Assembly: GCF_900176605.1 (NCBI RefSeq)
Contig: NZ_FXLP01000004.1
Coordinates: 372,001-436,000, forward strand
Length of the DNA: 64,000 nucleotides
Direction: 5' to 3'
From: Peptoniphilus vaginalis
Lineage (GTDB): Bacteria; Bacillota; Clostridia; Tissierellales; Peptoniphilaceae
Under the pieces are notes generated by a model that saw only the letters and a program-made list of their open reading frames with translations, did no database searches and was not told the DNA's origin. The translations under genes and the position numbers were made by a program. The first letter of the stretch is position 1; each line of letters begins with the position of its first letter. Positions 25,242-34,265 of the stretch are shown piece by piece.

Positions 25242-26819
25242 TTAGATAAATAAGATTGAAATCATGTCTTGTACGCGAAGTGGTGCTTCAGGTCCAACAG
25301 GGATTCCAATTAGATACCAAACTATCATTAGGGCTGTCCATCCAACTAGGAAGAACATAGAGTATGGAAGCATCATTGAAGTAAGAGTTCCAAGCCCAGA
25401 TTCTTCGTCATACTTTTGCATGAATACAACGATTATTGCGAAGTAAGACATAAGTGGTGTGATGATGTTTGTTGAAGAGTCACCAATTCTATATGCAACT
25501 TGTGTAAGTGCAGGTGAAAGTCCAAGGTTGTACATCATTGGTACAAAGATTGGAGCCATAATTGCCCATTTTGCTGAAGCTGATCCCATAAATAGGTTAA
25601 GGAAGGCTGATAGCAAGATGAACATTATTAGAAGTGGCAGTCCCTTTAGTCCAATTGATTCTAAGAAGTCTGCTCCGTTTTTTGCAAGGATAAGACCAAG
25701 GTTTGTTTGGTTAAAATATTTTACAAATTGCGCTGCAAAGAATGCAAGAACAAGGTATCCGCCCATGCCCTTCATTGCCTTTGTCATTGCGTCAACAAGG
25801 TCGTGTGAATTTTTAATAGTTCCAACAGTTTTACCATAAGCAATACCAGGAATCATAAATAATAGTAGCATTGCAGGGATAAGTCCGTGACCTAAGAAAA
25901 ATTTAAGAGTCTTAATATCTTTTCCATCTTCTAGAGCTCTAAATGGAGCATTTGCTGGGAACATTAAGAATGCCATAACTACAACAAATATTATTACAGC
26001 TATAAGAGCATTTCTAAGACCCTTCTTTTCCACATCGGTTAGTGGACTTTCGTCAGCCTTATAAGATCCATGATATTCTCCTAAGTTTTTTTCAACTATT
26101 CTATTAGTTACAAGAGTACCAATTGTTGTGATTAAGAAAGTTGATACAAATAGGAAGTACCAGTTACAAGTAGCGGCAAGGGTCATATCAATACCACCAG
26201 CTTTTAATGCTTCGTTTGTGATATTTGTAAGTAGTGGGTCAGTTGTACCAAGTAGTAAGTTTGCAGAGAAACCACCACTAACTCCTGCAAAGGCAGCTGC
26301 TATACCAGCAAGTGGATGACGACCTGCGTTTGCGAAGATAAGTGCTCCTAGTGGAACTACAACTAGGTATCCTGCATCAGATGCAATATTTGACATTACA
26401 CCAGCGAAAACAACTGTAGCTGATAGAAGTGTAGGGTTTACATTAGATAGAAGTCTTTTTAAAGTTGCATTAAAAAGTCCACTGTTTTCAGCAACGCCAA
26501 CACCAAGCATAGCTACAAGTACTGTTCCTAAGGGAGCAAAACCTGTGAAGTTTTCTGTTGCAGAGTTAAAGATGTAAGCTAGGCCTTCCCAGTTAAGTAG
26601 AGAAACAGCTTCCTTAGTAACTTCTTCTCCAGCCTTGGCATCGAAGTATGTTACACTTAGTCCTGCTTTTGCAGCAAAGTAAGATACGATGATTACGATT
26701 GCACTAAGTATAGCAAAAATCATTGCAGGGTGTGGTAATCCATTACCAATTCTTTCTACGCCTTTCAGAAATCCGCCAACGTCATTCTGGTCTTTAAATT
26801 TTTTGTTTTGTTCTTTCAT
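25242..26819 (-). CDS. AbgT-family transporter
   Basis: A 525-residue membrane protein with about 12 helices. The block VFAGVMSNIASDAGYLVVVPLGA and the C-terminal region GSASAKWAIMAPIFVPMMYNLGLSP, GDSSTNIITPLMSYF are AbgT-family signatures (split for reading). AbgT of E. coli imports p-aminobenzoyl-glutamate, while other members export sulfonamides, so the substrate and direction are uncertain. The gene is monocistronic, has GGAGG before ATG, and is divergent from the serine operon. Confidence 0.88.
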   Translation of the reverse strand: MKEQNKKFKDQNDVGGFLKGVERIGNGLPHPAMIFAILSAIVIIVSYFAAKAGLSVTYFDAKAGEEVTKEAVSLLNWEGLAYIFNSATENFTGFAPLGTVLVAMLGVGVAENSGLFNATLKRLLSNVNPTLLSATVVFAGVMSNIASDAGYLVVVPLGALIFANAGRHPLAGIAAAFAGVSGGFSANLLLGTTDPLLTNITNEALKAGGIDMTLAATCNWYFLFVSTFLITTIGTLVTNRIVEKNLGEYHGSYKADESPLTDVEKKGLRNALIAVIIFVVVMAFLMFPANAPFRALEDGKDIKTLKFFLGHGLIPAMLLLFMIPGIAYGKTVGTIKNSHDLVDAMTKAMKGMGGYLVLAFFAAQFVKYFNQTNLGLILAKNGADFLESIGLKGLPLLIMFILLSAFLNLFMGSASAKWAIMAPIFVPMMYNLGLSPALTQVAYRIGDSSTNIITPLMSYFAIIVVFMQKYDEESGLGTLTSMMLPYSMFFLVGWTALMIVWYLIGIPVGPEAPLRVQDMISILFI

Positions 26820-27011
26820 AAATTCCTCCTCTGTAATGAAATAATATCCTCATAATTTAATACTATATTATCTATTATATACTTGCAAGCAATATTTGGC
26901 ATTATCGCAAAGTCTTATATTACGTTAATAGATTGAAGTAAATGTTTAATTTTGTTAAAGTATAAATAATGAGAAATTGGATAATTATCCTGTCTGCAAG
27001 TGTAATTTCAT

Positions 27012-27040
27012 TTCACAAATTCAATTTATTATGCTAAAAT
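27012..27040 (+). promoter_or_regulatory. Promoter of the serine operon
   Basis: The -35 TTCACA (27012-27017, 5 of 6) and the extended -10 TGCTAAAAT (hexamer 27035-27040) are separated by 17 bp. The ribosome-binding site GGAGGAG follows before the sdaAB ATG. Confidence 0.6.
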
Positions 27041-27067
27041 AAGGTCTAAGAAATAAGGAGGAGTCCA

Positions 27068-27736
27068 ATGAAAGAGTACAGTTCATTTGAAATTCTTGGA
27101 CCAATAATGGTTGGTCCATCATCATCACATACTGCAGGCGCTTGTAAAATCGCTGGATTGGCAGCCAAAATTTGCCCAGCTGATTACGAGAGCGTTGAGT
27201 TTTATCTTCATGGTTCCTTTGCTTTTACATATAAGGGTCACGGAACAGACAGGGCACTTCTAGGTGGCATAATGGGTTTTAAAACCTATGACAGTTCTAT
27301 AAGAGATGCTTATAAAATTGCAGATGAAAGGGGAATAAAGTATTCCTTCATACCAACTAATCTTGGTGAAAACTATCATCCAAACACAGTTAAGATTAAA
27401 TTTAATTATAAAGACAGAGACAGTGAATATGTAATTGGATCTTCAATTGGTGGGGGAAATATGAAAATTGTTGACATCAATGGAATCGAAGTTGATTATG
27501 ATGGCAAGTTCCCTACACTCTTATTCCAATATCCTGAACAAAAGGGAGTAATAGCAGATGTCTCGACTATACTTGCTGATGAGTCCTACAATATTGAATC
27601 TATAAATACAATTAAGGACGAGCTTACAAATATAGTAACTCTTACAATTGAACTTGATGAAGGTGCAAATAAGAGTCTACTAGATAAATTGTTAAATAAT
27701 TCCAGATATATTACATCTAAATATGTGGAGGTTTAA
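27068..27736 (+). CDS. sdaAB: L-serine dehydratase, iron-sulfur-dependent, beta subunit
   Basis: A 222-residue subunit that, with the next gene product, deaminates L-serine to pyruvate and ammonia. The start EILGPIMVGPSSSHTAGA is the conserved beta-subunit N-terminus, and HGTDRALLGGIMGF is present near residue 60. Residues about 145-220 form an ACT domain (GVIADVSTILADESYNIESI), the expected regulatory module. The stop codon abuts the alpha-subunit ATG directly. Confidence 0.95.
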   Translation: MKEYSSFEILGPIMVGPSSSHTAGACKIAGLAAKICPADYESVEFYLHGSFAFTYKGHGTDRALLGGIMGFKTYDSSIRDAYKIADERGIKYSFIPTNLGENYHPNTVKIKFNYKDRDSEYVIGSSIGGGNMKIVDINGIEVDYDGKFPTLLFQYPEQKGVIADVSTILADESYNIESINTIKDELTNIVTLTIELDEGANKSLLDKLLNNSRYITSKYVEV

Positions 27737-28618
27737 ATGTTAAATACAGCTAAAGAAGTTATTGAAGCATGTAAGAAGGATAATCTTCACATATATGATT
27801 TAGTTCTAAGTGGAGAAACTTCTGCTCTTAAAATGACTGAAAAAGAGATGAAGAATAAGATCAGGGAAATCTTGGAGGTTATGAAGAGATCTTCCCAAGA
27901 AACATTAGACAAATCCTATGAAACTGAATATAAAATGATAGACGGATTCGCAAAAAGAATGAATGACTATCAAAAAGAAAAAGACCCTTTAACTGGAAAG
28001 TTTCTAGTTAGGGCAATGGCTATGGCCTTTTCCACATCTGAGACCAATGCAAATATGGGAACTATAGCAGCAGCACCTACTGCTGGAAGTTCTGGTATTA
28101 TGCCAGCAGCCTTAATGGCAGCTAAGGAAAAATATAACTTGGATGATGAGGTTTTGATAAATGGACTATTGACATCAATAGGAATAGGGCAAATTATTGG
28201 TAAATATGCAACGTTCGCAGGTGCTGAAGGTGGATGTCAAGCAGAATGTGGATCTGCCAGTGCAATGGCAGCTGCTGCATTAGTTGAAATGCTTGGCGGA
28301 AGTCCAGAAGAAGCACTACACGCAGCCAGTATTACACTTATCAATGTAATGGGGCTAGCCTGTGACCCAATAGCAGGACTAGTAGAGTATCCATGTACCT
28401 TTAGGAACGCATCAGGAGTTATGAATTCTTTCATATCAGCTGATATGGCACTTGCAGGTATTAAATCAATTGTTCCCTTTGACGAAGTTTGTCAAGCAAT
28501 GGGAGAAGTTGGTCACTTGCTACATGAATCTATTAGGGAGACTGGTCTTGGAGGACTTGCAGGTACAAAAACTGGCCAAGAAATTAGGGCTAAGTTTTTA
28601 AAAATTAAGGAGGATTAA
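27737..28618 (+). CDS. sdaAA: L-serine dehydratase, iron-sulfur-dependent, alpha subunit
   Basis: The 293-residue catalytic subunit carries the [4Fe-4S] cluster. The candidate cluster cysteines are in GGCQAECGSASAMAAA near residue 160 and in GLACDPIAGLVEYPC near 205. The central APTAGSSGIMPAAL block is intact and length is normal. It lies between sdaAB and a symporter gene with almost no spacing. Together they allow serine to be imported and converted to pyruvate, a common amino-acid fermentation route in this group. Confidence 0.96.
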   Translation: MLNTAKEVIEACKKDNLHIYDLVLSGETSALKMTEKEMKNKIREILEVMKRSSQETLDKSYETEYKMIDGFAKRMNDYQKEKDPLTGKFLVRAMAMAFSTSETNANMGTIAAAPTAGSSGIMPAALMAAKEKYNLDDEVLINGLLTSIGIGQIIGKYATFAGAEGGCQAECGSASAMAAAALVEMLGGSPEEALHAASITLINVMGLACDPIAGLVEYPCTFRNASGVMNSFISADMALAGIKSIVPFDEVCQAMGEVGHLLHESIRETGLGGLAGTKTGQEIRAKFLKIKED

Positions 28619-28623
28619 AGAAA

Positions 28624-29859
28624 ATGAAGGAAAAGAAAAAAATAGGTCTAATTCCTAGACTTATTCTTGCAATTGCACTTGGTATTCTTGTTGGACAATT
28701 TTTACCAGAAGTAGTAACTCAAGTAGCAATTACAATATCAGGATTATTTGGTAAATTTTTGAACTTTATAATTCCACTAATGATTGTTGCCTTTGTATCT
28801 AAGGGTATTGCAGACTTGTCAGAAGGTGCTGGAAAACTTTTAGGAGCAACAGTTGCATTAGCTTATGGTTCTACACTAATTGCAGGATCATTATCTTATA
28901 CAATGGCAAGAAACATATTTCCAAGCTTTATTAAACCAGAGCTAGCAGAAGAAATTCAAAAAGCAACAGCACATGAAGTTGCACCATTATTTGAAATTCC
29001 ACTTGGACCTTTCATTGACGTAACAGCAGCGCTTGTTCTTGCATTTATGATTGGACTTACAGTTTCTGCTCTTAGAGCTAAAGGATCTGGAGAAGTATTT
29101 TACAAGGCTATTAACGAATTTAACGAAATCATAAATCTAGTTTTATCAAAATTTGTAATTCCACTACTTCCATTCTTTATCTTTGGTAACTTCTGTAACC
29201 TATCATATTCAGGTTCAGTATTTGCAATTCTTGGAATATTCTGGAAGATCTTCATCTGCATCATCGCACTACACATAATTTATATAGTAGTACAATTTTC
29301 AGTTGCAAGTGCATACACAGGAAGAAATCCTTTCAAATGTTTAAAGGATGCACTTCCAGCTTACCTAACAGCAGCAGGTACACAATCATCTGCAGCAACT
29401 ATTCCAGTTAACGTTGCTTGTAACAGAAAAATGGGTGTTACAGCTCAAATTAGAGAATTCTGTATCCCACTTTGTGCAACAGTTCACTTAGCAGGATCAA
29501 TGATCACTCTTACATCTTGCGTATTCACATTACTCACAATGTTTGATATGCCACACTCTTTCCCACTACTACTTAAGTTTATCGCAGTTCTTGGAGTTGC
29601 CATGGTTGCAGCACCAGGTGCGCCAGGTGGAGCAGTAATGAGTGCCCTTCCATTCTTACCAGTAGTAGGAATCGAATCATCAGGAACACTTGCTACGATT
29701 TTAATTTCACTTTACCTAACTCAAGACTCTTTTGGTACAGCTTGTAACGTAACAGGCGACAACGCTATTTCAATGGCAGTTGAAAAAATTTATTACAAAC
29801 ACATTGTAAAGAAACCTATCCCAGAAGAAGACTTCGAAGACGGTAGAATTAACCTATAA
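28624..29859 (+). CDS. Dicarboxylate/amino acid:cation symporter, probable serine importer
   Basis: A 411-residue membrane transporter of the DAACS family (SstT/GltP fold), with eight helices plus two re-entrant loops. AAGTQSSAATIPVNV near residue 255 is the serine-rich hairpin and QDSFGTACNVTGDNA near 375 the binding-site motif. It starts 5 bp after sdaAA, so co-expression with serine dehydratase makes serine (or threonine) the likely substrate. The terminator follows the stop codon. Sequence alone cannot exclude other small neutral or acidic amino acids. Confidence 0.88.
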   Translation: MKEKKKIGLIPRLILAIALGILVGQFLPEVVTQVAITISGLFGKFLNFIIPLMIVAFVSKGIADLSEGAGKLLGATVALAYGSTLIAGSLSYTMARNIFPSFIKPELAEEIQKATAHEVAPLFEIPLGPFIDVTAALVLAFMIGLTVSALRAKGSGEVFYKAINEFNEIINLVLSKFVIPLLPFFIFGNFCNLSYSGSVFAILGIFWKIFICIIALHIIYIVVQFSVASAYTGRNPFKCLKDALPAYLTAAGTQSSAATIPVNVACNRKMGVTAQIREFCIPLCATVHLAGSMITLTSCVFTLLTMFDMPHSFPLLLKFIAVLGVAMVAAPGAPGGAVMSALPFLPVVGIESSGTLATILISLYLTQDSFGTACNVTGDNAISMAVEKIYYKHIVKKPIPEEDFEDGRINL

Positions 29860-29884
29860 TTTAAAAGCATATTTACCGGAGAAT

Positions 29885-29913
29885 GCTATGTCATAGACAT
29901 AGCTTTTTCTTTT
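29885..29913 (+). terminator. Intrinsic terminator of the serine operon
   Basis: The 8-bp stem GCTATGTC / GACATAGC with loop ATA is followed by TTTTTCTTTT. Confidence 0.85.
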
Positions 29914-29970
29914 GCAAAATTCTTATTATAAATTTGGTATAATGAAGGAAAGGTTGGTGGAAGACACAAG

Positions 29971-30705
29971 ATGAAGACTGTACTTATAACTGGTGCCTCA
30001 CGAGGAATTGGAAGAGACATTGCAAGAAGACTTGCAAGAGAAGACTATAGAATAATTATTAACTACAACAAGTCAGAAAAAGAAGCTAAAGAATTGGAGA
30101 AAGAAATTAGAGACATGGGTAAAGATGCCCTTGCCTTAAGAGCTGATGTGAGAAAATTTTCTGAAGTTGAAGAAATGTTTAAGGAAGTTGAGAGAAGATT
30201 TAAGGGAGTTGACATCCTAATCAACAACGCAGGCATATCTTCCTACGCCCTCTTCCAAGATATTGACGAAGAAACTTGGGACGAGATTTTCGATGTCAAC
30301 GTCAAGGGAGTTTACAATGCAATTCACGCAGCCCTTCCTTACATGTTAAAGAAGCACTCAGGAAAAATTTTGAATATGACATCAATTTGGGGAATAGTTG
30401 GGGGGTCTATGGAGAGTCACTACTCAGCAAGCAAGGGAGCAATCAATGCACTTACAAAGGCCCTTGCTCAAGAACTTGGCTATTCGGGCATAACAGTTAA
30501 CGCAGTTGCCCCAGGTGCAGTTGACACACCAATGACAAGAGAGATAGGGACAGACAACCTCTGCATTTTGTCAGAGGATATACCCATGGGTCGACTTGCA
30601 ACTACAGAAGAGATAGCAGAACTCGTCGCCTTTATGGTTTCTGACAAGAATTCCTACATGACGGGACAAATAATTTCTCCCAATGGTGGCATGATTATCT
30701 ACTAA
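29971..30705 (+). CDS. Short-chain dehydrogenase/reductase (FabG-like)
   Basis: A 244-residue Rossmann-fold oxidoreductase. It has TGASRGIG near residue 7, NNAG near 86, a catalytic serine in MTSIWG near 136, Y-x-x-x-K in YSASKGAIN near 150 and the PGAVDTPMT segment near 185. It resembles 3-oxoacyl-ACP reductase, but no other fab genes are adjacent, so a separate ketone or aldehyde reductase is possible. It is probably a single-gene transcript with its own ribosome-binding site. Confidence 0.85.
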   Translation: MKTVLITGASRGIGRDIARRLAREDYRIIINYNKSEKEAKELEKEIRDMGKDALALRADVRKFSEVEEMFKEVERRFKGVDILINNAGISSYALFQDIDEETWDEIFDVNVKGVYNAIHAALPYMLKKHSGKILNMTSIWGIVGGSMESHYSASKGAINALTKALAQELGYSGITVNAVAPGAVDTPMTREIGTDNLCILSEDIPMGRLATTEEIAELVAFMVSDKNSYMTGQIISPNGGMIIY

Positions 30706-30793
30706 GTAAAAATTTTATGTGCAATAAATTTTGATAAATAAATTAAAAAAAGAAAGAAAATAAAAAATATAAGCTCGTACAAGAGGAGGTAAT

Positions 30794-31624
30794 ATGACAA
30801 AGATTTTATACGCCAAGGACTATGTTGAAAAGAAGACTAGGGACCTAGTTGAAAAAGTTGAAGGCTTAAAGGACAAGCCAATAATTTCTATTATTAGAGT
30901 GGGGGATGACTATGGTTCACTTGCCTACTTGAAGGGAATAAAAAAGTCTGCAGAAAATCTAGGAGTTAGTGTTGATGTTAATGAATTTAAAGAAGATGTA
31001 AGTCAGGAAGAAATTTTAGACTGCTTAAAGAACTTAAACCAAAACAAAAAGGTTGGGGGCATACTTGTCTTTAGACCTCTCCCAGAGTCCATTGATGAAG
31101 ACGCAATCTCACTTGCTATTGATCCAGAAAAAGACATCGACTGTATGAACCCCATTAACAGGGCCAAGGTTTATAGTGGCCACCTTGATGGATTCATCCC
31201 TCTTGCATCAAAGGCAGCTCATGAGCTCTTAGGATTTTATGGCTACGAACTAAAGGGCAAGGACGTGGTAGTTATTAACCACTCCAATGTTGTTGGCAAA
31301 CCCCTTGCTATGATTTTGTTAAGTGAACTCGCAACTGTAACAGTTTGTCACGTGGGCACTAAGGACCTCAGGAAGCACACTAAGTCTGCTGACATAATAT
31401 TCACTGCCATGGGAAGGGCAGAGACTCTTGATGAAACTTACTTCAAGGAAGACGCAGTTGTTATTGACATTGGGACTTCAAAGAACAAGGAAGGCAAGTA
31501 TCGTGGCGACCTTGATGAAGAAGCTGTCATAGGTAAGATTGGAGCCTTCTCCCCAGTGCCTGGTGGAATAGGAAATATTACAAACCTCCTTCTTCTTGAG
31601 AACGTAATAAACTATTACTTGTGA
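30794..31624 (+). CDS. folD: Bifunctional methylenetetrahydrofolate dehydrogenase/cyclohydrolase FolD
   Basis: A 276-residue folate enzyme that interconverts methylene-, methenyl- and formyl-THF. The Y-x-x-x-K catalytic pair is in LAYLKGIKKSAENLG near residue 46, the substrate loop is DIDCMNPINRAKVY near 115, and NHSNVVGKPLAMILL near 160 is the conserved NAD(P)-binding block. The usual PGGVGPMT motif reads PGGIGNIT here, with asparagine in place of proline, a mild deviation. The gene is monocistronic with GAGGAGG before ATG. Confidence 0.95.
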   Translation: MTKILYAKDYVEKKTRDLVEKVEGLKDKPIISIIRVGDDYGSLAYLKGIKKSAENLGVSVDVNEFKEDVSQEEILDCLKNLNQNKKVGGILVFRPLPESIDEDAISLAIDPEKDIDCMNPINRAKVYSGHLDGFIPLASKAAHELLGFYGYELKGKDVVVINHSNVVGKPLAMILLSELATVTVCHVGTKDLRKHTKSADIIFTAMGRAETLDETYFKEDAVVIDIGTSKNKEGKYRGDLDEEAVIGKIGAFSPVPGGIGNITNLLLLENVINYYL

Positions 31625-31651
31625 GAAAAAGTTCATAAATGAAAAATTTAT

Positions 31652-31675
31652 CCCTCCTTGCTGGAGGGTTTTTTA
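31652..31675 (+). terminator. Intrinsic terminator of folD
   Basis: The stem CCCTCC / GGAGGG with loop TTGCT is followed by TTTTTT. Confidence 0.88.
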
Positions 31676-31721
31676 TTGGAAATTTGTTATAATTGACTTA
31701 GTTGATGTAAAGGAGAGAGTT

Positions 31722-32624
31722 ATGATAACAAGTAAAGTGATTTTAGTTAGACCTTATGCCTTTAATTTTAATACAGAGACAGCAGTGGATAATGTCTACC
31801 AAGTTAACCCAGAGAAAACTTCTAAAGAAGAAATTCAAGAGAGGGCTTTAAAAGAATTTGATAGAGCTGTGGAAGCTTTGCGAGAAAAAAATATTCACGT
31901 TGATGTCATCGAAGACTTTGATGAGAGGACACCAGATTCAATTTTTCCCAACAATGTCTTTGTGACCTTTCCTGGCAAAATTTTCATTTGTGAAATGTAC
32001 ACAGACAATAGGAATGAAGAGTATGACAAAATCCTTCCACAACTTAAGAAGATTCTCGACTACGACAAGGCAGAGATTGTAGACTTCAGGAATAATGAAG
32101 GTAGAGTCCTTGAAGGCACTGGCGCTGTAGTAATAGACAGGTGGAATAATATTTGCTACGGAAGTCTTTCAAAGCGTTGTGACAAGGGCGAGTTTTTAAA
32201 ATTCTGCAAGGTCTTTGACTTAAAACCTGTCTACTTCAAGTCCAAGGACAGGGAAACTTACATCTACCACACTAACGTCTTGATGATGGTGGGAGAAAAG
32301 TTTGCAATGATTGCAGATGAGTTAATCGTAGAAAATAAAGAGGAAGTTCTGAAGTCCTTAAGAGAGTCAGGCAAGGAAATAATTTCTCTCAGCCAAGAAG
32401 AGTTTGATAACTTTGCAGGTAACTCTATTGAACTTAAGGGCCATGACAAAAACATTCTTCTTATAGCTCAGTCAGCCTATGACCACCTTAGGAAAGAAAA
32501 TATAGAAAAAATTGAAAAATACGATGAGATCCTTCCAATTGATGTTGAGACAATTTCAAAATATGGTGGCGGATCAATTAGGTGCATGATAGCAGAAAAT
32601 TTTTTTGACATAAAGGAGCTTTGA
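31722..32624 (+). CDS. ctlX: CtlX-like arginine deiminase-fold hydrolase
   Basis: A 300-residue guanidino-group-modifying enzyme of the amidinotransferase/deiminase superfamily, resembling CtlX (citrulline utilisation hydrolase). The conserved elements are the N-terminal VRPYAFNFN, PDSIFPNN near residue 70, EGTGAVVIDR near 130, catalytic His in YIYHTNVLMM near 182 and nucleophile Cys in GGSIRCMIAENFF near 288. Substrate (citrulline, arginine derivative) is inferred from family only. A small membrane-protein gene follows one base after its stop codon. Confidence 0.85.
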   Translation: MITSKVILVRPYAFNFNTETAVDNVYQVNPEKTSKEEIQERALKEFDRAVEALREKNIHVDVIEDFDERTPDSIFPNNVFVTFPGKIFICEMYTDNRNEEYDKILPQLKKILDYDKAEIVDFRNNEGRVLEGTGAVVIDRWNNICYGSLSKRCDKGEFLKFCKVFDLKPVYFKSKDRETYIYHTNVLMMVGEKFAMIADELIVENKEEVLKSLRESGKEIISLSQEEFDNFAGNSIELKGHDKNILLIAQSAYDHLRKENIEKIEKYDEILPIDVETISKYGGGSIRCMIAENFFDIKEL

Positions 32625-32625
32625 T

Positions 32626-32802
32626 ATGAAACTATTAAAGTTCTTGCTCTTTGTATATTTTGCAATCTTTTGGGCAAAAGAAATCCCAGAAATTTTTAGA
32701 AATTATAATGAAGACAAGTCTTCGAAAAATTTATTGCCACTCTTAGGAAGACTTATAATGGTAGTGGCTTCTATAATTTTGGCAGTAGGAGTTTATCTTT
32801 AA
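32626..32802 (+). CDS. Small membrane protein, 58 residues
   Basis: I do not recognise this protein. It begins MKLLKFLLFVYFAIFWAKEI and has two hydrophobic stretches (residues about 2-18 and 41-57) around a charged centre with NYNEDKSSKN. AAAGGAG lies inside the end of ctlX at good spacing, and the ATG follows the ctlX stop by one base, so it is co-transcribed. Its role is unknown. Confidence 0.65.
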   Translation: MKLLKFLLFVYFAIFWAKEIPEIFRNYNEDKSSKNLLPLLGRLIMVVASIILAVGVYL

Positions 32803-32827
32803 AATTTAAAAACCGAAAGGGAGATAA

Positions 32828-33247
32828 ATGAAGAAAAAAATAATAAGTATAATATAAATTCTTCTTGTGATGATCTTGCTCACAAGTCTTTACAGGATTT
32901 ACAACTACAACAAGGAGGACAAGGCCTTTAAGTCTGCCACAAGAGAAATTCAAGAAAAATTTGGAAAAGAAGAAGTAAAAGTAGCTCCTAACGAAGAAGT
33001 TAATACAGCTCCTAAAGAAGAGGTGAAAGCTAATCCAAAAGAAGAAATGAAAACTGCTCCAAAGGAAGAAGTTATAGCTAAGCCTAAAGAAGTAGCAAAA
33101 GTTTATTCAAAAATTTATGAGAAAGAAAAAATAGGTCAGGGATCCACAAAAAAACTTGAAGGGCAAAATCTCTTGGACTACATCAAGCAGAGAAATATTG
33201 TAAGTGGAGAGATGCCAGATAAGATAAATCATATTATAACTTTGTAA
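32828..33247 (+). pseudogene. Repeat-rich membrane-anchored protein broken by an in-frame stop
   Basis: A GGGAG ribosome-binding site precedes ATG 32828, which reads MKKKIISII and then TAA (32855-32857). The same frame continues as ILLVMILLTSLYRIYNYN, completing a membrane anchor, then about 125 residues with degenerate APKEEVKA/NPKEEMKT repeats and a lysine-rich tail. The stop therefore splits one hydrophobic signal-anchor. An ATG at 32867 could restart translation but has a poor anchor and no evident ribosome-binding site. A sequencing or strain-specific mutation is possible. Function unknown; the repeat pattern is like cell-wall-spanning stalks. Confidence 0.7.
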
Positions 33248-33306
33248 ACTTGTACGCCAGGAGATACAAGGCTTGTGGTTCAAGGAGTTTTAGTTGAAGA
33301 TTAAAA

Positions 33307-33328
33307 GTCGCCTCAGGGCGATTTTTTT
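33307..33328 (+). terminator. Intrinsic terminator
   Basis: The stem TCGCC / GGCGA is followed by TTTTTTT. Confidence 0.72.
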
Positions 33329-33359
33329 GTAGGAATTTTTATCAGTTAGTAATTAAATA

Positions 33360-33520
33360 GGAGTTAGTAACAAAATATGAGTTTATAGAAAGATAGGACT
33401 TAATAAAAAACTACAAGTTTACAAATAAGTACAAGCTCATAAAAAAAGTACAAGCTCATAAAAAAATACGAAGTCATAGTAAAATACAAAGGCATAGTAA
33501 AACACAAAACAAAATAAAAA
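33360..33520. repeat. Degenerate 18-19 bp tandem repeats
   Basis: Two adjacent copies of AAGTACAAGCTCATAAAAAA are followed by weaker copies containing GAAGTCATAGTAAAATACAA and similar, and preceded by others. The style matches repeats at 12150-12240 and 63183-63236. There is no gene between 33248 and 33588 apart from the terminator and the rex promoter. Confidence 0.6.
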
Positions 33521-33536
33521 TATGAGTTTCCTTTAA

Positions 33537-33573
33537 TTTACAAAACTTGTGAAGATTGTTATAATATAAACAA
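33537..33573 (+). promoter_or_regulatory. rex promoter with overlapping Rex operator
   Basis: The promoter is -35 TTTACA (33537-33542) and -10 TATAAT (33560-33565) with a 17-bp spacer. TTGTTATAATATAAACAA at 33556-33573 matches the Rex consensus TTGTTAA-N4-TTAACAA at 12 of 14 defined bases and covers the -10. Rex would thus repress its own gene when NADH is low. Confidence 0.7.
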
Positions 33574-33588
33574 TTAGGAGGTGTTAAT

Positions 33589-34218
33589 TTGCCGAAGAAT
33601 GCAAGGGCTATTTCCGAGACCGTAATAAGGAGAATGCCAGTTTATCATAGATACTTAAAAGAACTTATAGAAGATGGAGTTGAGAGAGTTTCTTCAAAGG
33701 AACTTAGTGGACTCACAGGTTTCTCAGCCTCGCAAATTAGACAGGACTTAAATAATTTTGGAGGCTTTGGTCAACAGGGTTATGGTTACAACACCAAGGA
33801 CCTTAAAGATCAAATTGATAAAATTCTTGGAATAGACAAGTCTTACAAGAGCATAGTTATTGGTGCTGGTAGACTAGGACAGGCCATTGCCAGATACAAT
33901 GGATTTAGAGATTCTGGTTTTAATGTGATTTCACTTTTTGACATCAAGGACAACATAGGTGACATAAGTGGGATTAAGGTTCGCGAGATGGAGGACTTGG
34001 AAAAATACATAAGAGATGAAGGAATAGATGTTGCAATCATCACTGTGCCTAGGGAAGTCTGCCAAGACGTGGCAAACAAAGTGATTGATGCAGGTGTAAG
34101 AGGAATTTGGAACTTCGCACCCTATGACTTAAAGGGACCTGAAGGCGTTGTAGTTGAAAACATAAGACTTAACGATTCGCTTCTAACCCTATCTTATTTT
34201 ATGAAAGAAATTATCTGA
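33589..34218 (+). CDS. rex: Redox-sensing transcriptional repressor Rex
   Basis: A 209-residue repressor that binds DNA when the NADH/NAD+ ratio is low and releases it when NADH rises. The N-terminal winged helix contains VSSKELSGLTGFSASQIRQDL (split: recognition helix SASQIRQDLNNFG); the Rossmann domain begins IVIGAGRLGQAIA near residue 90. The start is TTG with AGGAGG upstream at ideal spacing. An operator overlaps its promoter. It ends at a terminator and is followed by ogg. Confidence 0.95.
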   Translation: MPKNARAISETVIRRMPVYHRYLKELIEDGVERVSSKELSGLTGFSASQIRQDLNNFGGFGQQGYGYNTKDLKDQIDKILGIDKSYKSIVIGAGRLGQAIARYNGFRDSGFNVISLFDIKDNIGDISGIKVREMEDLEKYIRDEGIDVAIITVPREVCQDVANKVIDAGVRGIWNFAPYDLKGPEGVVVENIRLNDSLLTLSYFMKEII

Positions 34219-34245
34219 CCTATTATTTTATAATAGGTTTTTTAT
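34219..34245 (+). terminator. Intrinsic terminator of rex
   Basis: The stem CCTATTA / TAATAGG is followed by TTTTTTATTT; it begins right after the rex stop codon. Confidence 0.75.
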
Positions 34246-34265
34246 TTATAGGAGCTTTATTTTTA

